Positions 1 through 8,460 of a stretch of DNA of 64,000 bases are shown one piece after another. Source of the DNA: Flavobacterium tyrosinilyticum (GTDB taxonomy: Bacteria; Bacteroidota; Bacteroidia; Flavobacteriales; Flavobacteriaceae); NCBI RefSeq assembly GCF_023656565.1, contig NZ_JAMOKG010000001.1, forward strand, positions 1,629,383 to 1,693,382, read 5' to 3'. Position 1 is the stretch's first letter. Every line of letters starts with the position of its first letter. The notes beneath the pieces were generated by a model that was not told where the DNA came from, did no database searches, and worked only from the letters and a program-made list of their open reading frames with translations. The position numbers were made by a program, and so were the translations under genes.

Positions 1-2
1 GA

Positions 3-494
3 AGATTAAAGCGCGCCCAATTTGCCAAACAAAGAGTCGAAATTTTTAAACCCGCTATTGATACCCGTTATCATGACGAAATGGTCGTGTCGCACGATGC
101 CAACGAAATTCGTTCTACGCCAGTTCCTGCGGCGGCTAATATTTTAATTTTGGCCCAAGGATGTGATGTGATCGGGATTGACGAAGCTCAGTTTTTTGAT
201 GACGAAATTATTACCGTTTGTAACGATTTGGCAAATCAAGGAATTCGTGTAATTGTGGCTGGATTGGATATGGATTTTAAAGGAAATCCGTTTGGACCAA
301 TGCCAGGACTTATGGCAACTGCAGAATATGTAACGAAAGTTCATGCTGTTTGCACCAGAACGGGTAACTTAGCAAATTATAGTTTTAGAAAAACGGCTAA
401 TGATAAATTGGTAATGTTGGGCGAAACCGAAGAATACGAACCACTTAGCCGTGCAGCGTATTTTAACGCCATGAAAAAAAATCAAGAAAAATAA
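3..494 (+). CDS. tdk: thymidine kinase, type II (5' end outside window)
   Basis: Phosphorylates thymidine to dTMP with ATP in pyrimidine salvage. The reading frame is open from base 3, so the N-terminus with the P-loop lies upstream of the window. Visible are the DEAQFF motif (magnesium/Walker B region) and the [15 protein letters not shown] stretch that is diagnostic of the family. The zinc-ribbon half is changed: the first CxxC reads CTRT and the second, near the C-terminus, reads SRAA, so only one of four zinc cysteines remains. This appears common in Bacteroidota enzymes (from memory). The gene ends 28 bases before the next ORF, which may be co-transcribed. Confidence 0.93.
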   Translation, partial: RLKRAQFAKQRVEIFKPAIDTRYHDEMVVSHDANEIRSTPVPAAANILILAQGCDVIGIDEAQFFDDEIITVCNDLANQGIRVIVAGLDMDFKGNPFGPMPGLMATAEYVTKVHAVCTRTGNLANYSFRKTANDKLVMLGETEEYEPLSRAAYFNAMKKNQEK

Positions 495-522
495 TCTTAT
501 TTTTATTTCAATTTTAAAAGCG

Positions 523-960
523 ATGCAAGAAAAACAAAAGATGAGAAAACAGAACATTTTATTATTAGTTATTATTGGAGTTGCTTTAGCCGTTGCGGCA
601 TATTTTCAGTTTTTCCTTTCGGAACAAGCCGATGAAGTTAGTACTGAAATAACAGAATTGGTTGAAAAATACAATAAAAGCTGTCCGTTAAATATTCAAG
701 AAGGAATTCGTTTAGACAGCGTCACTTTGCCTCAAGAAAGAACAGTTCAATATAATTTAACCTTGATAAAGGTGGCTAAAGAAACTGCGGAGATTAGTGT
801 AATTCAGGAAGAAATTAGAAAAAGTCTTTTAAGCACTGCGAAAGCAAATCCTGGACTGCAGGTTTTTAGAGAAAACGATTATACTTTGGTGTATAGCTAC
901 TCTGATAAAAAGAAGGTGTTTTTGTTTGATGTAAAAATATTGCCAGACGAGTATAAATAA
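523..960 (+). CDS. small membrane-anchored hypothetical protein
   Basis: Unrecognised protein of 145 residues (139 if it starts at the second ATG, base 541, which gives the more typical MRKQN signal-anchor start). One hydrophobic segment (about residues 13-30) is followed by a charged periplasmic domain of about 110 residues with one cysteine (KSCPLN). It follows tdk on the same strand and a strong terminator sits directly after it, so the two may form one unit. No catalytic motif is visible. It could be an anchored periplasmic protein or a secreted one whose signal is cleaved. Confidence 0.7.
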   Translation: MQEKQKMRKQNILLLVIIGVALAVAAYFQFFLSEQADEVSTEITELVEKYNKSCPLNIQEGIRLDSVTLPQERTVQYNLTLIKVAKETAEISVIQEEIRKSLLSTAKANPGLQVFRENDYTLVYSYSDKKKVFLFDVKILPDEYK

Positions 961-980
961 TTCTAAGAAAAAGATATATA

Positions 981-1017
981 AAACCCGACAGATTTCCAAA
1001 ACCTGTCGGGTTTTTTG
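981..1017 (+). terminator. intrinsic terminator after tdk unit
   Basis: A perfect GC-containing stem (AACCCGACAG at 982-991 paired with CTGTCGGGTT at 1003-1012) is followed by a run of T. The A-run on the other side could let it work in both directions. Confidence 0.85.
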
Positions 1018-1037
1018 TTTTCAAAATATATTTATTC

Positions 1038-1213
1038 ATTCCGTAGGAATGTCTGGTTGGTAGAATTTTTTAATTTGATTCACCAGATATACGTTCCGTA
1101 GAAACGTTTGATTGTGGTCCAGCATATTCAATCATTATAACAAATGTCCTCACAGGACACGACCTAAATACCGCCAATATTTTTTTTCTACCGACAAGAT
1201 ATTCCTACGGAAT
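1038..1213. repeat. imperfect inverted repeat with TTCCGTAGGAA ends
   Basis: Arms 1038-1065 and 1186-1213 (28 bases each) are complementary with about five mismatches, and each contains the palindrome ATTCCGTAGGAAT. A third degenerate copy of the core (TTCCGTAGAAACG) lies around 1091. The element fills the gap between two terminators and looks like a REP-type interspersed palindrome. No transposase is nearby. Confidence 0.6.
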
Positions 1214-1241
1214 ATTTAATTTTAAATAATTGATAAAAACA

Positions 1242-1278
1242 AAACCCGATAGCTTTTTAAAACTATCGGGTTTGCTAT
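1242..1278 (-). terminator. intrinsic terminator after rpoN
   Basis: AAACCCGATAG (1242-1252) pairs with CTATCGGGTTT (1263-1273). On the minus strand the stem is followed by T-rich sequence, about 40 bases after the rpoN stop. Confidence 0.75.
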
Positions 1279-1315
1279 TTAAATGTACTTATATTTCTTA
1301 TATGGTTAGAGAAGT

Positions 1316-2776
1316 TTAAATCTTCTTTCTCATTCTCGCCACTGGAATATCCAACTGTTCACGATATTTTGCAATAGTTCTTCTTGCAATCGGATATCCT
1401 TTTTCTTTTAAGATTTCGGCCAATTGATCGTCTGGAAGCGGTTTTCTCTTATCTTCTTCCTCAATTGTATTCTGAAGAATCTTTTTAATTTCAAGAGTTG
1501 AAACATCTTCTCCTTGATCATTTTTCATGGCTTCAGAGAAAAATTCTTTAATAAGTTTCGTTCCGTATGGCGTTTCTACATATTTGCTGTTCGCCACACG
1601 CGAAATTGTCGAAATATCCAAACCAACCATATCTGCAATATCTTTTAAGATCATTGGTTTTAGTTTCGTTTCATCGCCGTCTAAGAAATATTCTTCCTGA
1701 TAATGCATAATGGCATTCATCGTTACAAAAAGAGTTTCCTGACGTTGTCTGATGGCATCGATAAACCATTTAGCAGAATCTAATTTTTGTTTGATAAACT
1801 GAACGGCATCTTTCTGCGCAGTCGATTTATCACGAGATTCTTTGTACGTCTGCATCATTTCCTGATAATCTTTAGAAACGTGCAAAGAAGGAGCATTTCT
1901 TCCGTTTAGGGTCAGTTCTAATTCGCCATCTACAATTCTTATGGCAAAATCGGGAACAATGTTTTCTGTAACTTTATTGTTTCCGGTAAAAGAACCGCCT
2001 GGTTTTGGGTTCAAACGTTCAATTTCGTGAATTGCTTTTTTAAGCTGTTCGTTAGAAATGCTGTATTTCTGTAATAATTTATCGTAATGTTTCTTCGTAA
2101 AAGCATCAAACTGATTTTCGATAATGTCAATTGCTAAATCAACATATTCAGTTGGAGTTTTATGTTTTAACTGAAGCAATAAACATTCTTGTAAATCACG
2201 CGCGCCAACTCCCGAAGGTTCAAGCTCATGAATCACCGTCATCATTTTCTCGACCATTGCTTCATCAGTATAAATTCCCTGAGTAAAAGCCATATCGTCT
2301 ACAATATCTGGAATACTTCTACGGATATAACCCATATCATCAATACTTCCAACTAAGAATTCAGCGATTTCGCGCTCTTCATCATTCAAAATAAAAGTAT
2401 TCAGCTGATTGATTAAATCCTGATGAAAACTGATTGGAGCCGCAAAAGGCGTTTCGCGCTCTTCGTCGTCACTGTAATTATTTACCTGAGTTTTGTAATC
2501 AGGCATATCGTCGTCGCTTAGATATTCGTCAATGTTAATGTCGTCTGCTTCGATTCTGTCTGATTCTGCATCATCATAATCGTCGTAGTCTTCATTAGCA
2601 TATTCATCAGCTTCGTAATCGTCTTCTTTTCCAGCTTCAAGAGCTGGATTTTCGTTCATTTCTTCTAATAAACGCTGTTCAAAAGCTTGCGTAGGCAATT
2701 GAATTAACTTCATCAGCTGAATTTGCTGTGGAGATAATTTTTGGGATAATTTTAAATTTAAAAATTGCTTTAGCAT
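1316..2776 (-). CDS. rpoN: RNA polymerase sigma-54 factor
   Basis: Alternative sigma factor that works with AAA+ enhancer-binding activators. From the chosen start (MLKQFLNLKL) it has 486 residues, close to the family norm of about 480. Visible are the glutamine-rich region I (SQKLSPQQIQLMKLIQLP), a very acidic region II (about residues 45-105), the core-binding and DNA-binding domains, and the signature RpoN box ARRTIAKYRE at about 464-473. A longer reading to 2818 would add MCLRALVAKNSALT, but those codons lie in an intergenic repeat, so it is rejected. Upstream are octamer repeats and a GxxExxY gene. Confidence 0.97.
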   Translation of the reverse strand: MLKQFLNLKLSQKLSPQQIQLMKLIQLPTQAFEQRLLEEMNENPALEAGKEDDYEADEYANEDYDDYDDAESDRIEADDINIDEYLSDDDMPDYKTQVNNYSDDEERETPFAAPISFHQDLINQLNTFILNDEEREIAEFLVGSIDDMGYIRRSIPDIVDDMAFTQGIYTDEAMVEKMMTVIHELEPSGVGARDLQECLLLQLKHKTPTEYVDLAIDIIENQFDAFTKKHYDKLLQKYSISNEQLKKAIHEIERLNPKPGGSFTGNNKVTENIVPDFAIRIVDGELELTLNGRNAPSLHVSKDYQEMMQTYKESRDKSTAQKDAVQFIKQKLDSAKWFIDAIRQRQETLFVTMNAIMHYQEEYFLDGDETKLKPMILKDIADMVGLDISTISRVANSKYVETPYGTKLIKEFFSEAMKNDQGEDVSTLEIKKILQNTIEEEDKRKPLPDDQLAEILKEKGYPIARRTIAKYREQLDIPVARMRKKI

Positions 2777-2795
2777 AGTTAAGGCGCTATTTTTT

Positions 2796-2862
2796 GCCAC
2801 TAAGGCGCGAAGGCACAAAGTTTTTTTATTTGTTTTTTATTTATGGCCACAAAGGCACAAAG
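2796..2862. repeat. octamer-phased repeat upstream of rpoN, two blocks
   Basis: Two blocks (2796-2821 and 2846-2862) of the form GCCAC-TAAGG-CGCGAAGG-CACAAAG, each followed by a T tract. Read on the minus strand they are CTTNGNGN units at 8-base spacing. The second block is the left flank of the GxxExxY gene; a matching block lies on the other side in the same orientation. Confidence 0.7.
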
Positions 2863-2895
2863 TTTTTTTTTACTTTCTTATATTTCAATGAAAAC

Positions 2896-3291
2896 TTAAA
2901 ATACTCTTTTTGTATTTATAAATCTTCTGATGCCACTCTTTATTAATGGAACATTGAAGTTAATTAAAAATCCTAAATCTTTATTCAGCAATTTTAACTG
3001 ACTTATAATTTGTGCTTCCCAAACTGGATTTATTTGGTCAACTGCTTTTATTTCTATTATTATAGAATCTTCAATCAGTAAATCTAATCTTAATCCTTCG
3101 CTAAATTCAATTCCATCATAAAAAATTGGAATATCAACCTGGCGTTTTACATCAAGACCAGCTTTTGTGATTTCATGGGCTAGACAAACTTCATAGACTC
3201 TTTCTAATAATCCAGGTCCAAGTTGTTTATGAACCTTAAATGCCGAGTTTACAATTATTTTTCCAATTTCTTCCGTTCTTTCCGAGAGCAT
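2896..3291 (-). CDS. GxxExxY protein
   Basis: Member of the GxxExxY family (TIGR04256-type), small proteins with a PD-(D/E)xK nuclease-like core and no settled function. From the MLSERTEEIG start it has 131 residues. The name motif is visible as G27-L-L-E30-R-V-Y33, and a later D...E-x-K pattern (RLDLLIEDSIIIEIKAV) fits the nuclease-like fold. The upstream 12 codons (MPLCLRGKSLKN) translate an octamer repeat, so the longer start is rejected. It sits alone between rpoN and asnS, flanked by direct copies of the GCCACGAAGGCACAAAG repeat, suggesting an accessory insertion. Confidence 0.85.
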   Translation of the reverse strand: MLSERTEEIGKIIVNSAFKVHKQLGPGLLERVYEVCLAHEITKAGLDVKRQVDIPIFYDGIEFSEGLRLDLLIEDSIIIEIKAVDQINPVWEAQIISQLKLLNKDLGFLINFNVPLIKSGIRRFINTKRVF

Positions 3292-3306
3292 ATTTTTTAG
3301 GGATTT

Positions 3307-3331
3307 GCCACGAAGGCACAAAGGCACAAAG
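3307..3331. repeat. octamer repeat, right flank of GxxExxY gene
   Basis: Units CACGAAGG, CACAAAGG and CACAAAGT follow each other at 8-base spacing, in the same orientation as the block at 2846-2862 on the other side of the gene. Confidence 0.7.
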
Positions 3332-3447
3332 TTTTTGTTTTGAAAGTTTTTAAATCTTCAATAAACAATAAAATAATACTTGTGAATTTATGTCTTCGTG
3401 GTATTATTTTAAAATTTTTAGAGTCTTTCAATCAGTTTAAAAATAAA

Positions 3448-3473
3448 CTTAGCGTCTTTGTGCCTTCGTGGCA
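3448..3473. repeat. octamer repeat just after asnS
   Basis: Three consecutive 8-base units, CTTAGCGT, CTTTGTGC and CTTCGTGG, end 14 bases from the asnS stop codon. This block is inverted relative to 3307-3331, so transcripts crossing both could fold. Confidence 0.7.
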
Positions 3474-3487
3474 AAAAACCTTACGTA

Positions 3488-4933
3488 TTAAAACTCCGCA
3501 CTTCCAGGAGTTCTTGGGAAAGGAATTACATCTCTAATGTTTGTCATTCCAGTTACAAACAATACCAAACGCTCAAATCCTAAACCAAAACCTGCGTGAG
3601 TTGCAGAACCAAATCTTCTGGTGTCTAAATACCAGTATAACTCTTCTTTATCAATTCCAAGTTTTTCCATTTTCTCAACCAAAACATCGTAACGTTCTTC
3701 TCTTTCAGAACCACCAACGATTTCTCCAATTCCAGGGAAAAGGATATCCATTGCACGAACAGTTTCTCTTCCTGGTTCTGTGTTGTCATTCAAACGCATG
3801 TAAAACGCTTTAATGTTTGCTGGGTAATCGTATAAAATTACCGGACATTTAAAGTGTTTTTCAACCAAGAAACGTTCGTGTTCTGACTGTAAATCAGCTC
3901 CCCACTCATTGATTAGATATTGGAATTTCTTCTTTTTATTTGGAGTTGAATCTCTTAAAATATCAATTGCTTCTGTATAAGAAACGCGTTTGAAGTTGTT
4001 TTCCAATACGAAGTTCAATTTCTCTAACAAAGCCATTTCGCTTCTTTCAGCCTGTGGTTTTGATTTTTCTTCTTCAAGAAGTCTTCCTTCTAAGAATTTC
4101 AAATCGTCTTTACAGTTGTCTAAAGCATATTTAATTACATACTGAATAAAATCTTCAGCCAAATCCATGTTGTCATCAAGGTCGTTGAAAGCAACTTCAG
4201 GCTCAATCATCCAAAATTCAGCAAGGTGACGAGAAGTATTTGAATTTTCTGCTCTAAACGTTGGCCCAAAAGTATAAATCTGACCTAAAGCCATTGCGAA
4301 CGTTTCACCTTCTAATTGTCCAGAAACCGTCAAGTTGGTATGTTTTCCGAAGAAATCTTTTTTGAAATCAATGTTTCCTTCTTCATTTTTAGGAAGATTA
4401 TCCAAAGGCAAAGAAGTAACTTGGAACATTTCTCCAGCACCTTCAGCATCAGCTCCAGTAATGATTGGCGTGTTTACATAAACGAAACCTTTTTGCTGGA
4501 AATAGCTGTGAACAGCATAAGATAAAACCGAACGGACACGCATAATCGCACCAAAAGCATTTGTACGTACACGCAAGTGAGCATTTTCACGTAAAAATTC
4601 TAAAGAGTGTTTTTTAGGTTGCATCGGGAATTTCTCAGCATCAGAATCTCCAAGAATTTCAAGTTTGTTTACTTGAATTTCATATTTCTGACCTGCACCC
4701 TTACTTTCAACCAAAGTTCCAATTACAGAAACCGCTGCTCCAGTTGTGATTCTTTTTAAAGTCTCTTCTGGTGTATTTTCAAAATCAACAACACATTGAA
4801 TATTATTAATTGTAGAACCGTCATTTAAAGCGATGAACTGATTATTTCTAAAAGTTCTCACCCAACCTTTTGCATTCACTTCCTGTAACGTCGTCGTACT
4901 GTTTAATAAGTCTCTAACTTTTGTGTGTTTCAT
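3488..4933 (-). CDS. asnS: asparagine--tRNA ligase
   Basis: Charges tRNA-Asn with asparagine; class IIb aminoacyl-tRNA synthetase of 481 residues, the expected length. An N-terminal OB-fold anticodon-binding domain (about residues 15-110) precedes the catalytic core. Motif 2 ([16 protein letters not shown]) and motif 3 (GFGLGFERL) are both present, and the [12 protein letters not shown] stretch is typical of AsnRS. The first ATG is used, after an AT-rich leader. No operon partner: downstream are repeats and the GxxExxY gene. Confidence 0.97.
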   Translation of the reverse strand: MKHTKVRDLLNSTTTLQEVNAKGWVRTFRNNQFIALNDGSTINNIQCVVDFENTPEETLKRITTGAAVSVIGTLVESKGAGQKYEIQVNKLEILGDSDAEKFPMQPKKHSLEFLRENAHLRVRTNAFGAIMRVRSVLSYAVHSYFQQKGFVYVNTPIITGADAEGAGEMFQVTSLPLDNLPKNEEGNIDFKKDFFGKHTNLTVSGQLEGETFAMALGQIYTFGPTFRAENSNTSRHLAEFWMIEPEVAFNDLDDNMDLAEDFIQYVIKYALDNCKDDLKFLEGRLLEEEKSKPQAERSEMALLEKLNFVLENNFKRVSYTEAIDILRDSTPNKKKKFQYLINEWGADLQSEHERFLVEKHFKCPVILYDYPANIKAFYMRLNDNTEPGRETVRAMDILFPGIGEIVGGSEREERYDVLVEKMEKLGIDKEELYWYLDTRRFGSATHAGFGLGFERLVLFVTGMTNIRDVIPFPRTPGSAEF

Positions 4934-5009
4934 TTTTATATATAATTGATATTAAATAATATTCGTTTTGAACAACTGCAAATATAATCGATAATAATTA
5001 ATTTTTGAA

Positions 5010-5088
5010 GCTGATTCCTGCTCTTCGCTATATCTTTCTATTTTTAAAGGAAAAATAGAAAGGATGCCGCTACGATCAGGGCTAGGGC
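5010..5088 (-). ncRNA. structured RNA-like element (Flavo-1-like candidate)
   Basis: On the minus strand the element reads from GCCCTAGCCCTGATCGTAGC into a perfect 12-bp stem (CTTTCTATTTTT with AAAAATAGAAAG) and closes with GATATAGCGAAGAGCAGGAA. The conserved-looking AGCGGCATCC and GATATAGCG sides bracket the variable stem, with an outer CCTG/CAGG pairing. From memory this block recurs widely in Flavobacteriaceae and resembles the Flavo-1 RNA motif. It lies in the 320-base gap upstream of asnS. The family name is uncertain. Confidence 0.45.
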
Positions 5089-5125
5089 ATTTAGTTTCAA
5101 AAGAAGCACTTTCTTTTGCTTTTTT

Positions 5126-5223
5126 TCATTTCGACGAAGTAGAAATCTTCTTAAGAAACTCGACAAAGTTAAGAAGTACTGCGCGGAGCTTCTTGTGGAG
5201 ATTTCTCCTTCTTCGAAATGACA
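5126..5223. repeat. long palindromic repeat, TTTCGA-arm type
   Basis: The left arm begins TCATTTCGACGAAG and the right arm ends CTTCTTCGAAATGACA; they pair over about 23 bases with two mismatches. The core contains AACTCGACAAAG, GCGGAGCTTCTTGTGG. It belongs to the family also seen at 12452, 29555, 29671 and 36056. Confidence 0.75.
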
Positions 5224-5253
5224 AATTATCTCTTGTTTCTTATCAAATTAGGA

Positions 5254-5835
5254 TTATTTATCTACAAATTCACTTTTGTTTTGACGAATATATTCTATCA
5301 GCAAATTTTCCAATTTTTCTGTTTTATACAAATCATAGAATTCATCATCTAATTTGTTAAGAGGATTGTCATCGTATGATTTGCTAAAACCTTCAAGAGT
5401 GCCATCTTGATGTTTCGTTATATTTTTGTATTCTTTTTTATAGATGTTATTTGCTTTAACTACTAGATCAGCAAATTTATTGGCATGAATAAGTTTTAAA
5501 GCATCAGGTACAAGATCTGCAAATTGTCCACTAGAATTAAAATAATATTGATTAAACCCGCCATTATTAATTTCTCCTTCAAGATTCCAAATAATATAAA
5601 TTGCTTGCTCTGATTTAGATAATTTTAAGACACTTTCATATTCTTTTTCATAATCAGTTGAAAGTTTTGATGATATATTATTCCAAACTTTTTCAAGTAA
5701 TTCTGTGTCTTTTGTTCCGTTTATTGTTTCTTCGGTGAAATTTGGTTTTGTGATTTTTGTTTCAACCTTTTTTTTGCAACCAAAAAGATTTAGAATAGAT
5801 GCAATCATTATTAATAATATTATTTTCTTTTTCAT
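5254..5835 (-). CDS. DUF4375-type lipoprotein
   Basis: Predicted lipoprotein of 193 residues starting at MKKKIILLIM, with lipobox LNLFGC and acylated Cys near residue 20. A longer reading to 5922 overlaps the neighbouring exporter gene and is rejected. The mature part looks like the DUF4375/DMP19 family (IIWNLEGEINNGGFNQYYFNSSGQ), whose role is unknown and which also occurs among stand-alone immunity-like proteins. It begins 37 bases after the MMPL gene stop, so co-transcription is likely. It is AT-rich. Confidence 0.75.
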   Translation of the reverse strand: MKKKIILLIMIASILNLFGCKKKVETKITKPNFTEETINGTKDTELLEKVWNNISSKLSTDYEKEYESVLKLSKSEQAIYIIWNLEGEINNGGFNQYYFNSSGQFADLVPDALKLIHANKFADLVVKANNIYKKEYKNITKHQDGTLEGFSKSYDDNPLNKLDDEFYDLYKTEKLENLLIEYIRQNKSEFVDK

Positions 5836-5872
5836 TTTTTTCTTGATAATTGCAGAATCAGTAAAGAAAAAC

Positions 5873-8239
5873 TTATTTCTCCAATCCCTCCAATTCCTCT
5901 TTTTTAGTTTTCTTCTTCTCAAAAGTTAAAACCAATGAAGGCAATACAACCAAATTAGCAAACATTGCAAAAACCAAAGTACAAGAAATTAATCCTCCTA
6001 AAGCAATTGTTCCGCTGAAGCTTGATAAAGTAAAAGTTGCAAAACCTAAGATCAAAACGATAGAAGTGTAGAATGTACTTACTCCAGTTTCTCTTAAAGC
6101 GCTGAAAACAGATTTTTTTACTTTTCCTTTATTTTGAGTCAATTCATCTTTGTATTTCGCCATAAACTGAATAGCATTATCAACCGAGATTCCAAAAGCG
6201 ATACTGAATACCAAAATAGTTGAAGGTTTTAACGGAATGCCAAAATAACCCATTAATCCAGAAGTGATGCAAAGCGGTAAAATATTTGTAATCAAAGAAG
6301 CTGCTACCATTTTGAACGAACGGAATAAATACAGCATTAAGATTGCAATAGTTAAAATCGCAAACAATAATGACTCAATTAAGTTATGCGCCAAATAAGT
6401 TGTTCCTTTCTGGAAAACTAATGCTTTTCCTGTAATCGTAACTTCATAACGGTCTTTAGGGAAAATTTCGTCAATTTTTTTACGCAATTTTCCTTCTACT
6501 TTTGCCATTTCATCTGTTCCAATATCTTTCATAAAAGTTGTGATTCTGGCATATTGTCCAGTAGAATCAACATAAGCTTTCATTAAGTTTTCTTTACTGT
6601 TTTTGGTTGCATTTTTAGCATAACCTAAAATAAAAGTCTGTTCCTGAGAAGTTGGTAGTTGGTAATATTCAGGATTTCCGTTATAAAAAGCCTGTTTTGC
6701 ATATTTAACCAAGTTTACAACAGAAACTGGTTTTGCTAATTCAGGAATTTCAGAAATGGTGTTTTGTAATTCATCCATTTTACGAATGGTCGCTGGTTTC
6801 ATAACACCTTTTTTCTTTTTGGTGTCAATCATGATTTCCAGTGGCATTACACCGTTGAATTCTTTTTCGTAAAATAAAATATCTTTAAAGAAAGAAGCGC
6901 TTTTTGGCATTTCACCAATCAAACTTCCTGAAACTTTCATTTGTCTAACTCCATTCAAACTCACAAGAAACAGAACAGCGTAAATGCAATAAACAATTGT
7001 CTTTTTGCCTTTTACGATAGTTGTAACTGTATTTAAAAGCGTTGAAATATAAGTTTTATCTAAATGATATAAGTGTTTTGCTTTTGGTAATGGCATAAAA
7101 CTGTAAATAATTGGCACGATAAAAAGTGTCAAAGTATAAACAGAAATCACGTTGATAGAAGTGACCAATCCAAACTCAAAAAGCAGTTCGTTTCCTGTAA
7201 TCATTAAGGTTGCAAAACCAATTGCAGCCGTTAAGTTGGTCATGAAAGTTGAATGCCCAATTTTTGAAATAACACGCTGTAAAGCTTTTGCCTGATTGTT
7301 GTGTATTTTGATCTCCTGCTGATATTTGTTGATCAGGAAAATACAGTTTGTAATTCCGATTACGATAATCAGCGGCGGAATAATTGCTGTTAAAATCGTG
7401 ATTTTATAACCAAATAATCCAAGTGTTCCAAACGACCAAGTTACTCCGACAATTAAAATGCAAATCGAAATAAAAGTAGCTCTGAACGAACGGAAGAAGA
7501 AAAAGAAAATCAAAGAAACGGTCAATAAAGACGCTCCAATGAAAAGTCCGATTTCGCCTTTCATATTATCCGCATTGATTGTACGGATGTACGGCATTCC
7601 TGAAACTTTAAGATCGATTCCCGTTTCTTTTTCGAATTTATCGATTTTCGGAACTAAATCTTTTAAGATAAATACCTTTCTTTCGGCTGTATTTACCAGC
7701 GCTTTATTCATGTAAATGGCAGAACGAACACTTCCGCTTTCTTTGTTAAACAACAAACCTTCATAAAAAGGCAGATTGTGAAACAAATCGTATTGAACAC
7801 TTTTTAAATAAGCAGCATCCAATACTTTACTTTCGTCAATAAACGGTGCTAAAACAAATTTTTGGTTTACGGTATCTTTTTCAAGTTTCTTTAGATCATT
7901 TAAAGAAATTACTAAATCAACTTCTTTGGCTTTTTTCAAACCGTTCATTAATTCGGTCCAAGCCGCATAATTTTTTGGTGTAAAGAATTTAGGATCTTTA
8001 AAACCAATAACGATTAAGTTTCCTTCTTCGCCAAATTTGTCTAAGAATTTTTGATAATCTTTATTTGCAATATGATCTTTTGGAAGCAGGTTAGCTTCGG
8101 TATAAGTCATAGAAAGATTCTTCCACTGATAACCAAAGAAAATAGTTAAAGCAGAAAGTATAACCAGAATCGTAATTCGGTTTTTAAGTATGATTCGGGC
8201 TAACTTTTCCCAAAATCCAACTTGGATAGCGTTTTTCAT
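5873..8239 (-). CDS. MMPL/RND-family exporter
   Basis: Inner-membrane transporter of 788 residues with the duplicated RND architecture: one transmembrane helix, a large periplasmic loop, then five helices, repeated (first half about 1-400, second half about 400-780). Conserved GISVDNAIQFMAKYKDE in the second half fits the proton-relay region of the MMPL/HAE2 group. No membrane-fusion or TolC partner adjoins it, which is usual for MMPL-type exporters of lipids or hopanoids. The substrate cannot be named. The downstream DUF4375 lipoprotein is probably co-transcribed. Confidence 0.9.
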   Translation of the reverse strand: MKNAIQVGFWEKLARIILKNRITILVILSALTIFFGYQWKNLSMTYTEANLLPKDHIANKDYQKFLDKFGEEGNLIVIGFKDPKFFTPKNYAAWTELMNGLKKAKEVDLVISLNDLKKLEKDTVNQKFVLAPFIDESKVLDAAYLKSVQYDLFHNLPFYEGLLFNKESGSVRSAIYMNKALVNTAERKVFILKDLVPKIDKFEKETGIDLKVSGMPYIRTINADNMKGEIGLFIGASLLTVSLIFFFFFRSFRATFISICILIVGVTWSFGTLGLFGYKITILTAIIPPLIIVIGITNCIFLINKYQQEIKIHNNQAKALQRVISKIGHSTFMTNLTAAIGFATLMITGNELLFEFGLVTSINVISVYTLTLFIVPIIYSFMPLPKAKHLYHLDKTYISTLLNTVTTIVKGKKTIVYCIYAVLFLVSLNGVRQMKVSGSLIGEMPKSASFFKDILFYEKEFNGVMPLEIMIDTKKKKGVMKPATIRKMDELQNTISEIPELAKPVSVVNLVKYAKQAFYNGNPEYYQLPTSQEQTFILGYAKNATKNSKENLMKAYVDSTGQYARITTFMKDIGTDEMAKVEGKLRKKIDEIFPKDRYEVTITGKALVFQKGTTYLAHNLIESLLFAILTIAILMLYLFRSFKMVAASLITNILPLCITSGLMGYFGIPLKPSTILVFSIAFGISVDNAIQFMAKYKDELTQNKGKVKKSVFSALRETGVSTFYTSIVLILGFATFTLSSFSGTIALGGLISCTLVFAMFANLVVLPSLVLTFEKKKTKKEELEGLEK

Positions 8240-8407
8240 AAAATCTTTAAAAATGGATGCAAATGTAGTGAAAAGTGCTCGAAATCATAAATATTCGATT
8301 CTATTTTACTTTATGTTAACACAAGATGCAAGATTTTTAAAAACAGGATAATTTACTTGCTTTTTGCCAATTAGTCGTTAGCTTTTGCCATATTTGCAAT
8401 TCGTTTT

Positions 8408-8437
8408 ACAGTAAAAAATACTGTTATTGTAATTTTG
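8408..8437 (+). promoter_or_regulatory. promoter -7 box with palindromic operator
   Basis: TAATTTTG at 8430-8437 matches the Bacteroidota -7 consensus TAnnTTTG, 23 bases before the kinase ATG. Just upstream, ACAGTA (8408-8413) and TACTGT (8419-8424) form a perfect inverted repeat around five A, placed where a regulator would meet the -33 region. Confidence 0.5.
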
Positions 8438-8460
8438 CACTCAAAAATAGATCAGCAACA

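Noticed and set aside
3340-3537. Plus-strand frame of 65 codons between the GxxExxY gene and asnS
   Set aside because: It translates octamer repeats and the antisense end of asnS; no start context or known motif.
5064-5360. Plus-strand frame of 98 codons
   Set aside because: It runs through the RNA-like element, a palindromic repeat and the antisense end of the DUF4375 gene.
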